A stretch of DNA of 64,000 nt from Trachythela sp. YZ-2020. Lineage: Eukaryota; Cnidaria; Anthozoa; Malacalcyonacea; Clavulariidae. This document shows, one piece after another, positions 18,735-29,500 of this stretch (position 1 is its first letter; the number at the start of each line of letters is the position of its first letter). The position numbers were made by a program, and so were the translations under genes. The DNA lies in assembly GCA_016169945.1 (NCBI GenBank), contig JADLSH010000331.1:372001-436000 (forward strand), read 5' to 3'. The notes beneath the pieces were generated by a model. The model saw nothing but the letters and a program-made list of their open reading frames with translations, was not told the origin of the DNA and ran no database searches.

Positions 18735-18842
18735 AATTCATGTGGGCAGGTAATTAATTCATGAACGTACATCATTAATTCCAAATGTGGGCGGGTAATT
18801 AATTCATGAACGTACATCATTAATTCCAAATGTGGGCGGGTA
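18735..18842. repeat. 46-bp terminal subrepeats
   Basis: Tandem copies of a unit of about 46 bp, AATTCATGAACGTACATCATT plus AATTCCAAATGTGGGCGGGT, end the right arm. The left arm starts with the same unit inverted (12,446-12,530). They probably form the element's outer ends. Confidence 0.6.
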
Positions 18843-19013
18843 TTTCCGGTCATTACGTCATTGTCGGCATCTCTTTGCTCGGTGAATGGGGGGGTTACCT
18901 ACTAGCGAATGTCTGGATGCGCACGTGTCTGAGTATTGTACCACATGCGCTTGGTGAGGGCAAGAGTATGGTGTATAAATACGAAGTCACTCGCATCTAG
19001 ACTGCGTTACAAG

Positions 19014-19057
19014 CTGCACTGACGAGCCGTTGAACGGCGAAACATGCATGTCTGCAG
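19014..19057 (+). ncRNA. hammerhead ribozyme, array copy 1
   Basis: Stem I is CTGCA/TGCAG. The boxes are CTGACGA (19,019-19,025) and GAAA (19,039-19,042). Stem II is a perfect GCCG/CGGC with loop TTGAA, and stem III is ACAT/ATGT. Predicted cleavage follows the GTC at 19,052. All conserved core bases are present. Confidence 0.85.
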
Positions 19058-19089
19058 ATTTGACTATATATATATATATATATATATTT

Positions 19090-19134
<45 letters not shown>

Positions 19135-19317
19135 GGTGGCTAATAAGCTATAATGCAAAAGCTCACTTCCCTTGTGGTCGTTTGAGCACTCTGGCCCCAA
19201 GACACTTCACGCAAGTCTGGATGCGCATGTGTCTGAGTATTGTACCACATGCGCTTGGTGAGGGCAAGAGTATGGTGTATAAATACGAAGTCACTCGCAT
19301 CTAGACTGCGTTACAAG

Positions 19318-19361
19318 CTGCACTGACGAGCCGTTGAACGGCGAAACATGCATGTCTGCAG
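19318..19361 (+). ncRNA. hammerhead ribozyme, array copy 2
   Basis: The 44-nt motif is identical to copy 1, 304 bp further on. Predicted cleavage is after 19,356. Confidence 0.85.
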
Positions 19362-19601
19362 ATTTGACTATATATATGCTCCTTCACTTGTGTTGTTGAG
19401 CACTCTGTGAGGTTAATTGGTGGCTAATAAGCTATAATGCAAAAGCTCACTTCCCTTGTGGTCGTTTGAGCACTCTGGCCCCAAGACACTTCACGCAAGT
19501 CTGGATGCGCATGTGTCTGAGTATTGTACCACATGCGCTTGGTGAGGGCAAGAGTATGGTGTATAAATACGAAGTCACTCGCATCTAGACTGCGTTACAA
19601 G

Positions 19602-19645
19602 CTGCACTGACGAGCCGTTGAACGGCGAAACATGCATGTCTGCAG
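19602..19645 (+). ncRNA. hammerhead ribozyme, array copy 3
   Basis: The 44-nt motif is identical to copies 1 and 2, 284 bp after copy 2. Predicted cleavage is after 19,640. Confidence 0.85.
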
Positions 19646-19979
19646 ATTTGACTATACATATATATATATATATATAGTCATTGCAACTGCAGTATTTCCT
19701 TGCAACTGCAGTAAATTTCTGTTCACATTTAACGTTTTTTGCTGTCCATCGTTTTTATGGCAATATATAAAATAGATGTGTCGAAATGTTTTCCAAAATT
19801 AAGATTTGCTTTGCTATTCCTGACGAGAACAACCTTCCCAGGATGGACTATATTTATCAGATATATTAGGGAAAATATGGAATAATAAAAGTAGGCTGCT
19901 GTCGCAAATATCGTATCCAGCAACAAACTATAAATCCGAACTAGATTCCCCCATACGGAAAATTCACATATCAAATTCA

Positions 19980-20190
19980 AGTCTGAAATTCTATGTGGAA
20001 TTAGAACATTTCCCATGGGAATATTATGTGCACATTTCCATTTGAAATTCAGAGTTTGCACATGTGAAAATTGGGTTTGTATGTGAAAATATATTTCACA
20101 TCTGAAAGATATATTTCATATGTGGAATTGGAACTGTTAGATGCATGTGAAAACCAGTTTCACATATGAAATCATATGTGAAATTTTTGT
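19980..20190. repeat. TTTCACATGTGAAA-type palindromic repeats
   Basis: Irregular short palindromes such as TTCACATATGAAA and ATGTGAAAAT are spaced by 15-30 bp. A related cluster is at 23,370-23,640. Both lie in A2M introns or the spacer and show no coding potential. Confidence 0.55.
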
Positions 20191-20452
20191 AAAGGCGTCT
20201 TCTTTAAACTTTCTTATTCTATTCTGATATGTTCAAATGTTAAATGCATTCGGTTGGCCCATGGCTGAAATATAAAAAAAGCTCTAGCTGCTTCAAGCGA
20301 CGAGACGTTAGCTAATAAAATGTTTACTTTTTATATACTATGTATAGTTTAATATAATTTACAGCTGGCTTGTCTATTCATTTTTAACTGGGTGCAATTC
20401 ACTTTGTGGATTGCCTTAACTATGTAAATAGGAGAAGAGTCAACAAGCTTAC

Positions 20453-20542
20453 CTCTTTCAGCAAAACAATCGTTCTCCGTTATTTTGTACAAAACTTGGG
20501 CTTCACTTTCTAAAATAGAACGACAGAGGGATGAATCAGGGG
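20453..20542 (-). CDS. last visible A2M exon, no stop before donor
   Basis: This 90-nt exon is phase 1 on both sides, with acceptor CCTTACAAG and donor GTAAGC. It joins DYYDP to APDSSLC and ends ENDCFAER. If the donor is used, the protein goes on into another exon, and the only recognised candidate on this strand is the YWTD exon at 12,277. If it is read through, a stop comes at about 20,349 after a short tail. Confidence 0.7.
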
Positions 20543-23500
20543 CTTGTAAGGATAACATTAGAACTGCACATAAAAAAACAATGAAACAGTCATATCATTT
20601 CAATAAATTCAACACAATACAAAATAGTATGAAATGTAATTTAAACACTGAAACGGTAACATTGAAAAAGAGTTAACAAACGTGTACAAAAATATAATTT
20701 ATAACGTTATAACTGTCAATGGAAGGATATAAATGCTTTCGACTACACTTCTCTCAAACAACCACATTGGACACTGATCAAGTTATCTTTATTATTGATA
20801 CCTTCAGGAGGTGGATATTCCACGTCGCGATCGGTCTGTTTGTATGTGCGTTCGTTCAGTGAGCAGGACAAATAAAAATCCATCAAACAGTCTAATTCGA
20901 AAATTAGTGGAACTAATGAGCGTAGGCAAAGGGCCAATCAGTTTACTATTGGTTGATTATTCGGATGAAAATTAGATGAGAAAACACTAAACTCTTGTCT
21001 TTTCGGGAAGAAAATATGTGAATGCGTCAGTGATGCATGTATAATTTATGCATGACATCTTCACTTTCGCAGACGGTGGTACACAACTTTAAATTCCATC
21101 TAATTTTGAGATTTCAAAAGTCTTACAGAAACAGTAAGTAACGTAAAGGTCACAGCACGGGCGGTTGAAAGCCCAACTTTGTTCAAAACTCACACACCTT
21201 ATACCTTGTACAAGGTATAAATTCACTGACCTATATACACATTTTCATGGACTGAATGTTCCAGATTGAAATTGCATCGATATAATTGCCGCCTATCGTC
21301 CTTCTTGTACTTTTTGGTGGACGAATTAAGTCTGAAATAAACAATTTACCTAATACCGGAAAATCCATGTATGCATGCAGCTACATCTCGTGCTTTCTTA
21401 TCAAACAACTGTAGTTCCCAACGAGTCCCAAACATTGTTTCGACATGAATCATTTTTCGTTAACAAACCGCTGACCAGACGTTGAAGCCTGCATATCAAT
21501 GTTAATGGTTGGCGATGGTATCCTAAAATTCAACCTTCAACGTTTCATAAAACGCATTTGAAATGCAGCTAGTTAAAATCATCCACAATATAATCCGGTC
21601 TTAAAGAGATACTGATCACCCATAAATTTTAGGATTTGCACACGGACAATACCACAAACAGGCAAGCGAGGTGGGATGAAATTATCAATTTTCAATTGAT
21701 CTTTACCTGGATCATAATAATCATAAACACTGACAACACCAGGCTTTGTTTTCTTTACCAATGTACTTTGAATGATATCCAGCGAGAAACTCGTCTTTTT
21801 TATCTGGAAAGATAAACAACAGTAGAAAATACATTCGTAATCTATGTCGTCAAGACGTCCATAAAATTAGTTTCGTTATTTGAACGAATTCCTAAATGTA
21901 AATTGTATCATTTTTCATTGTAACTAAGCCTTACGCTTTAGTTGATGAGCAAGTGTATCATGAACATTGGCTACGGTAAATTGGGTTACAACATCCTATA
22001 AGTAATCGCCATTAAATATAAGCAATATGTATGTAGAATATCATTATGAAAGATCACGGATAGGTCATTAATTATCTGGCAAATATTTGAAATATTTATC
22101 ATATAATATTATGTATAATAGAATCTCAATACAAAATGTTCTAACCATTTCAAACAACACTTAATATGAATCCATACTATTTAAAGGTATATAATGTACT
22201 TTTACCTCGTCAAAATAGAGAATAACATTTTGTCCATCAATTTCATAACGTTTTAAGATTGCTTTACGCTCGCTATCTTTACTGGCCGAGTAAAGAACAG
22301 CATTTTCTAATTCTTTCAATTTCTAAGAAGAGGAGTTTCTTTAAGAGCAATTATATAACAAAGAGGAGTTCAATAGGATCGAGGAACCATAGCCAATTAA
22401 CAAATGGCCGAAATCGAGGTGATTACCCAGCAATCGCCGAGACTGTGGCGACTACTTGTATTAGTATAAATTTCGAAGAGAAAAACAAACGCATAAAATT
22501 ATGAGGTCAGTTGAAACGGCTATAGTACAACATTAAGCACTGTTCTCTGAGGCCGGTTAACAAGCAATGATTACAATTTGTGTCAAAACATATCGAAACA
22601 AAACAATTTTTTGTGAAAAATATGCTTTCGAATGGCTCGAATATAAAGTAGAATAGTTTTAAAAAAACATCACAGCTAGGGTTTTACTAGGTTAGACATT
22701 ATAAATGAGGATAAAACGAAAGGGCGGACGTTACTAATGTCCAATCGGAGATTTTAACCCTCGCGAAAGAGAATAACAATCGCAATCTTAATTAATTAAT
22801 TTCTCGTCTCAATCTTCACCAGTTTTTTTAATTATATGTGTGACTAAGTTTCTTTCTCTAAATTCACTAGAAGCTCTTTTCCATATTGTCAGAACGAAGG
22901 GAGAGACAAATGAAGCGTTTAATTGATGCAGCGCAATTATATATAGTAGAATCAAAAATAATTTTAACCCTGGTCGAATACGCTTCTTCTACAGACGACT
23001 GAAATACTCCAACGTAAAAAGGTTAAATATAAGTTCCCATTCTGGCCTTATTGTTTAATATACAAATTATACATACACATGCACAAGTAAGTTACACCCA
23101 AGAATAACTGTACAGAGTTATAACTTACTCGTTCAAGAGAATTTTCGTTTACTGTGAATCCAGACACAAGCTTAACATCAACAATAGCCATATTTGAAAC
23201 ATTTTGTTTAAGCCATCTAAAACAATTATGAAAAGTAGTCATTGATATATGCCAGGCGGGCAGAAGGGGAAACGTTTCACAAAAGCGACATTTTTCCATC
23301 TCAGTTAAGTCAATTCGAAGGCGCTGATTTCGCAAATCGAGGCTATATGGGCAGTTCCGGTAACCTGCCGCATACGGAAATTTCACACATCATTTTCACA
23401 TTTTCACATCATTTTCAATTCGAAGGCGCTGATTTCGCAAATCGAGAAAAATCACATCATTTCACATGTGGAATTATCTGTGGAATTGGAACATTTCACA

Positions 23501-26500
23501 TGTGAAAATGCACATTTTACATGTGAAATTCAGAATTTCACATATATTTTCACATAAGAAAGTAACGGTTCGTATGTGAAAAACTATTTCACATGTGAAA
23601 TTTCTATTTCACATGTGGAATTGGAACAATTATATTTGACATTTTCGTGCGGGATAGTCTGGTTTTCATGTTTAAAATCTCGTTTTGGCGTAATAAAACA
23701 TATCAAGTTTGGGGATAGTCCGCCTAGCGAAATTTATTTATGTCAGTTTGGTGAATTTGAGCTCGCCGATTTGGAATAGAAAATAGACGTTGTATGAAAC
23801 GCTTCGTCAGCCTTATTTGTCCACGATCCAACCGCCCAGTCGGGGAAGGGCGTTAGCTCGGGGGCTAGTAATAATTCTGCTCACCAGAGCTGAGCTGGCT
23901 GATTTCCAAGGGTTCATCAATGGGCCGGGCAGACTGGCATACGCACATACGGTGGACGTCACTGATCAAATATATAACAGTTGCCGCTTAGAATGAGCGA
24001 AAGTCTTTATAAAACTTTAATGTCTTTAATGACTTTTAATGTCGTTTGGTGGAAGGGTAGCTCGATATATGATCGAAATTCGTAAATATAAGGCAAGTTT
24101 GTTTTAATTGTTGCTTATAACAATTTCCACTAAATATTTCAGTGCAATTGTAAATGTCTTAAATTATTATATTTTATGTTATCAAGAAACTGTTAATTTA
24201 ATGAAAAGCAAATTAATGTCACCAGAAAATGGTATAATTTGAACTATTTTCATTTCAAACACAAAGTTTATAATGCCAAATAGCAATTTTGTTTAATGTA
24301 TGACATTTTCGAAACGTTTTACAAAACGTCTAAAGTTGAATTTTACTTCAATTCGCGGTTTATACAATGTACAATAACATACCTACATCATGTATTTCGG
24401 AAATTGATAATTCTATGTATAAAATTGCGATTATTTTTATTGTTTTTCCTGTTTTGTACAGTACAAAAATAGAAAATATATATCATAGTGTTACCATGAC
24501 TACCACTTGAATAGTTGAATACGTGATTGAATTGAGCCGAACCAGAGAAGAGGTTTGGTTAGGGCAGGGCGTTTGTAAGATAGGGTTGTGAAACGGAAAT
24601 ACGGTGTACCGAAACACGTAAGATGCACTTTCGGCCTGGGGCTACCGCGGTGGGTTACGAATTTCTAAAAAACCCAAAAAAATTGATGCGAAATTCGAGG
24701 AGGCTGATTAAATCTAATATTTTCCCGAAATTACTGAGTCGATGGTTAGTATATTTTCTTGTTATTTCTGTTTTTTATCCTTCATATAACATCGTTTTAA
24801 GGCTTTCGTAAAAGAAAACAATTAAAATTTTCCACATTGAAACCGAACATCATTATGGCTTCTTCTCTCATCTTGTTCCATACGTAAAAGATTTCACTTA
24901 TTTCATAACTCGGAAATGAGCCAGAACTTAGCATTTTTTAAAAGGCATGTTAATAAAATACAAATCGTTGTTCCTCTCCAATCTCATGGCGATATATTTT
25001 GAACTTTTTTTGCAACAGGGTGTTGAGTAGCTACAACATAAAAATTTGATTATAGTTGACAAATTTCCCAGGCTCAAATAATTTTAAAACTTACGAATTC
25101 AACAGATACGTAAATATATTCAAAGCGTTTTGTGGTCACTGTCATATTTTCAATTGACAAAAGAATACCTGCTTTCCCTAATTGTTCGACCATCCCCGGC
25201 CAGAAATCAAAATATAATAAGTAAATGTGAATTGTCTACAAGCAGGCTTTCTTATTTCACATCACGACGGCTTTCACAGTTCCTACCGGCTTTCGATTTG
25301 TAAAATATATAATAAATCCAAGGACGGCTACTCCATTAGTAGATCTTTCTTTGGTAGAAGTAGTTTCGCTTAATCTTTTGAACTTTTTTGCTATATGCGA
25401 ACAAACACGAACGAACGGAAAAAATATTGTGCAGACATTAGGAAGTCGCGCAAAGTTCTCGCACCCTATACGCATGTGTTCGAATATGGAGGGTCCCGTA
25501 CACCATACATATTTCAGGGCAGATAGCTCGTTTCTCCACCCTATCTTATAAATGTCCTGGTTAGGGCGAGAGGTTGCTACATGAATGTATTTCTAGTATA
25601 CCAATATTACCAAAACCGCTGATGCTTCCTCTCGCGTGAAAAAACGTGTCATGTTTTCGTGTCATGACATTCCGGAATGCGACTACTTCCCAATGTCTAT
25701 TACTGTAAAAATGTGAAACCATTATTATTTTTCAAGCACAATTTCCCGCGGACCTAGTCAGATGTCGCCACTCCCAAAATGTTGCATTCCTGAATGTTTT
25801 GACGCGAAAACATTATACTTTTTCGCGCGAGATGAAGCATCTACGGTTTTGGTAAAAGTGTTCTTTCTATGCTATACGTCAAATTTAATTTCGCACTATT
25901 AAAGATAGTCATTTTTAGATAGCTTCATTTTTAGAGAAAACTATTTCATAATTCTTGAAATTGATGCCAGTTTCCTGATTATTAATCCCCTTTTTGAATG
26001 AAGGTTGCTTGTTGGGTATTTACCATTGCTTCAATATAAGTACTGCTGTAGTAATTTAAGCATTGAATGGAACAAAGTTATATAACGAGGCATTGGAATT
26101 ATCTGTATATATGTGAGTGAATTGGATTGCAACGTGTAACACGGATATTGTTGATAATTTTTGCATATTAACATATTTAACCAACCCATCAGCACTGTCT
26201 ATGTGGCGTAGAAGACCTTCAAAAAAACCTCGTATATACGTGTTATTTCCACAAATCTCTGTTTTAAGTGAAACACATACTTCGCTTTAATCTTCAACTG
26301 CAAGGGATAAGATGCCGTGATTTCTTCTGCATCGGTTGCTTCACGACGATGTACAGAAACTTCTACTTTAAAAGCTGGAGCTTTTTCAGGAACTGGAATG
26401 TTGTATTTTACTGTAGCCTAAAGAATTACATACAGACTGAATTGTAATTGTGGCTTTATTATTCATTATATTGATTTTAAATATTTCCAACTTATTCATT

Positions 26501-29500
26501 ATTCGCCATACTTTTTCAATTATCCCGGAGCCGGCGCGAAGCGCCGTGCGAGGGTACTAATTCCGCTAGGAGATTTACACCCGGGTATGTGAAAACATTG
26601 TGGAATGCAAAGTCGTCCGCCATTTGTCATGGACGGGACGGTTTTGTAAGTTATGCGCATGCGCAAGTTCAAGCAGAGAGAAGACTATTTTCAAAAAGAG
26701 TTTTGCACTCATTTTATAAGTAAGTCTCTATGTAAGTAAGTTTATATGTTAAGTCTCCAAAACAAGATAAATGAAAATTACTTAGAGGACAAATTAACAA
26801 GAGGAAAAACAGTCGAAAGACCGAAAAAGGAGCGTTTTAAACAGGCAAGTGTCTATTTTGAATGTTTGCTTTGCCGATTTTTAACATAGCATGCAGTATG
26901 GTTTGTGAATTTGAAAACGTGTAGATCATTCTGTGTGGTCAATACAACATTGATTGATCTTTAAGAGCATTTTAGTATCGATTAAAATATGTTATAGAAA
27001 CATAAAAAACATTAAATCTCAAAAACTTCATTGCAAAAGCAAGTGCGAAGTATAAAAATACTCCACGAAAAGCAGTTTGTGAACGTCTAAGGTTGAATGT
27101 TACAGCAAATCAAAGCTAAAAGAGTACATAATAGCATATACCCACTTTATATAGTTGTCAATTGATAATTTTATAGTTAAAAACAAAATAATATTTTGTA
27201 CAAATTAAAATATAAAAAATATACAATGTTGCGTGTTACCATGGTTACATTCGTCGACTCAGTACTTCATGTTACAATAACTTTTGGGGAGTAAATTGTT
27301 TGGTTCAAATGGGCTAGGGGATTCTGCATGCATGTATTTCTAGTATTGTATTAATCCCTGAGCCAACGGTGCGAAGCGCCGTTTCGGGAGATGGCGCGGG
27401 CGAGGCAGGGTTTTTTTAAAGAAAAATTTAGAACTGCACATTTTGTCATACTGTCCCAACATGCCAGGGCCTTTTTCAAGAAATGGTTAGTGGGGGGGGG
27501 GCACCAACGAAAAGGGACCTAACAAGAATGTGGTATATTGAGGGTGTGTGGATGTGGTTGGGGGTCTGGGGGTTCTCCCCAGAAAATTTTTGTATTTTTG
27601 AGTTTCTGTGGCTTGATTTCCTGCATTTTCAGAGACATTTTTTGAAATATCCCATCTAAACAGACTGAGCTTTTGGTGTAAAAGCAATGCTTTGTTATGA
27701 GAATATCATAACTTTCTTCTGACCTATAAACTTAAAAACTTTTGGACAAAAGGGACCTTCACTGGGTGGATAGTTTACTGGGGCTAACATTAGCTGGGGC
27801 TTTGGCCCCCCAGTATATTAATTAAAAAAGGCCCTGCGACATGTCATAGCATGAAATTCAACTCGCGCAAATGGCACCATTTTTTTCTTATTAAACTTTC
27901 ATTAACTGATTCTCATCCCTTCAAATAGAAACGATGTAGAAAATTGTCAACAAAAATTATATTGTTGATTTTTTTATGAGAAATTCTGGTACTGCTTTTG
28001 TTATTGAAGCTATATGTATTCCATTTATTCCTTCGATTACTTTAGTTTTCTACAATAAATATCCATATCCTGAAAGTTCGTATTTTTTTCAACTGCACAA
28101 AATATTTTTTAGAGTTGCACAAATTGATTTAGAACTGCACATTTTGTGTAGAACTGCACGTTAAAAAAAACCCTGGGGCGAGGGTATTAATTCCGCTCGG
28201 CTACTTACTACACCAGGGGAAAACGGAATTCCATGGGAGATCTCAAGTTGATCAAGTTTTGCGGGCACGTCGCTATGGTTCATCGTTGCATGGGTGGATC
28301 TTCCACTTATCTCAAAAGTATGGCGGATTGTCAGGAGTGCAATGAGTGAGTTTTTTAAACATACGCGAAAGTAGTTTGAAGAAATTGCACGGCAATAAAG
28401 CATTACAACAACAAAGTAATTTGTTTTATTTTTTATGCCTTTGACTCTTTGTCAATGTCCGTTTAATTAAAATTTTTTTGTTATACACTGCTTTCCATTT
28501 AATGTCAGTGTAGGTGTACGTACGTTTTTTAGATTACCCGATTATCTTGAAGAGACCAGAATTACAGTTCATTTAAAAACATTCATTTTAGAGTCAATAC
28601 GAAGTTTATGGCAAAGAGTATAAGTTGAAAAGTTTTATAAATATTACAAAAGGTTTTAGAAAGCATCTAAGATCCAATTTTTGAAAAAATGACGCTTCTA
28701 GAATGCATAATAACATACCTACATCATATGTTTAGGGGATTGAAAATTCTGTAGGTAAAAATATTAGTTTTTCAAGTCATTTTGAGAAAAGAATTAAAAA
28801 AACATGTGAAAAATAAAAAATATTTCCTCATAACCATGACGATCAATAATGGCGACAAAACATACCACAGCGACATATCGCACCCAGCGGTCTGCTAAGT
28901 ACCAATACTTCGTGTAAACATGCGCATAATTAATCAGATTGTTAAAAGACGAAGTACGATACAATTCGCCATTCCGAAGTTTCAGTAGAGGACTGGTAAT
29001 AGCGAAATTGACAATGCATCATGGGACTCTTTCTGAGGATGTAAACAAAAAGTTCGTCCCCCAAAACAGCCCCATGATGCATTCTCAAACTCGCTATTAC
29101 CAGTCCTCTACTGAAACTTGGTAAAGGCGAATACTTGGATTTTTGTGTTTATATTTTCTTCAAGAAATGAATAACATTGAAAATATTTATGAACTATAGT
29201 TGCTCTGTTTAAAAATGTGAGGGGTTACGGCATGCATGTGTTTCTAGTAAATTTACTCTGTTCGTTTTTATTTTTCTTTATTCATATAGCTGTATATATA
29301 TATGTTATTTACAGGATGGGTTGTCCGTACTGGAAAAACTATTTCCCAAGGTCTGACAAGCGGCCCGAGACCGAATGTCGAGGGACGCTTCTGAGGCCGA
29401 GGGAAACTATTTTTAAGTACGGAGCGATCTAAACGGTAAATAAAGTTTTATTTTTTGCTTGATAAAAAATTGAGAACTTATAAAGATTCCAGCGTTGTTC

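Larger units (their letters stand above)
12446..18822. mobile_element. giant palindromic element with histone-type stem-loops
   Basis: Two arms of about 3.1 kb are near-identical reverse complements, around an unpaired centre of about 110 bp (15,620-15,730). Going inward each arm holds: 46-bp subrepeats with AATTAATGATGTACGTTCATG, a 164-codon gene pointing inward, a histone-like 3' stem-loop, about 800 bp of non-coding DNA, 21-bp GCGTCTTCGCATT-type tandem repeats, a zinc-finger gene pointing outward, and more 21-bp repeats. The outer parts differ by very few bases, so the duplication is young or gene-converted. The inner right arm has more indels. No transposase, polymerase or target-site duplication was found. 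It could be a foldback transposon, a non-autonomous derivative of a larger element, or an endogenised DNA-virus-like unit. A palindromic assembly artefact should also be considered. Confidence 0.85.
18906..19675 (+). repeat. retrozyme-like hammerhead tandem array
   Basis: Three head-to-tail copies of a unit of about 284-304 bp carry the same core: GTCTGGATGCGCA..GTGTCTGAG, ACCACATGCGCTTGGTGAGG, GTATAAATACGAAGTCACTC, then a complete hammerhead ribozyme and an (AT)n tract. Tandem repeats of a few hundred bp with one hammerhead each define animal retrozymes, non-autonomous elements that spread through small circular RNAs. No protein is encoded. Confidence 0.75.

Noticed and set aside
25088..25200. 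Extra A2M exon (minus, ..[10 protein letters not shown] before GTAAG)
   Set aside because: The exons at 26,281 and 23,216 join directly in phase and give continuous A2M sequence. The candidate has no pyrimidine-rich acceptor and no place in the domain.
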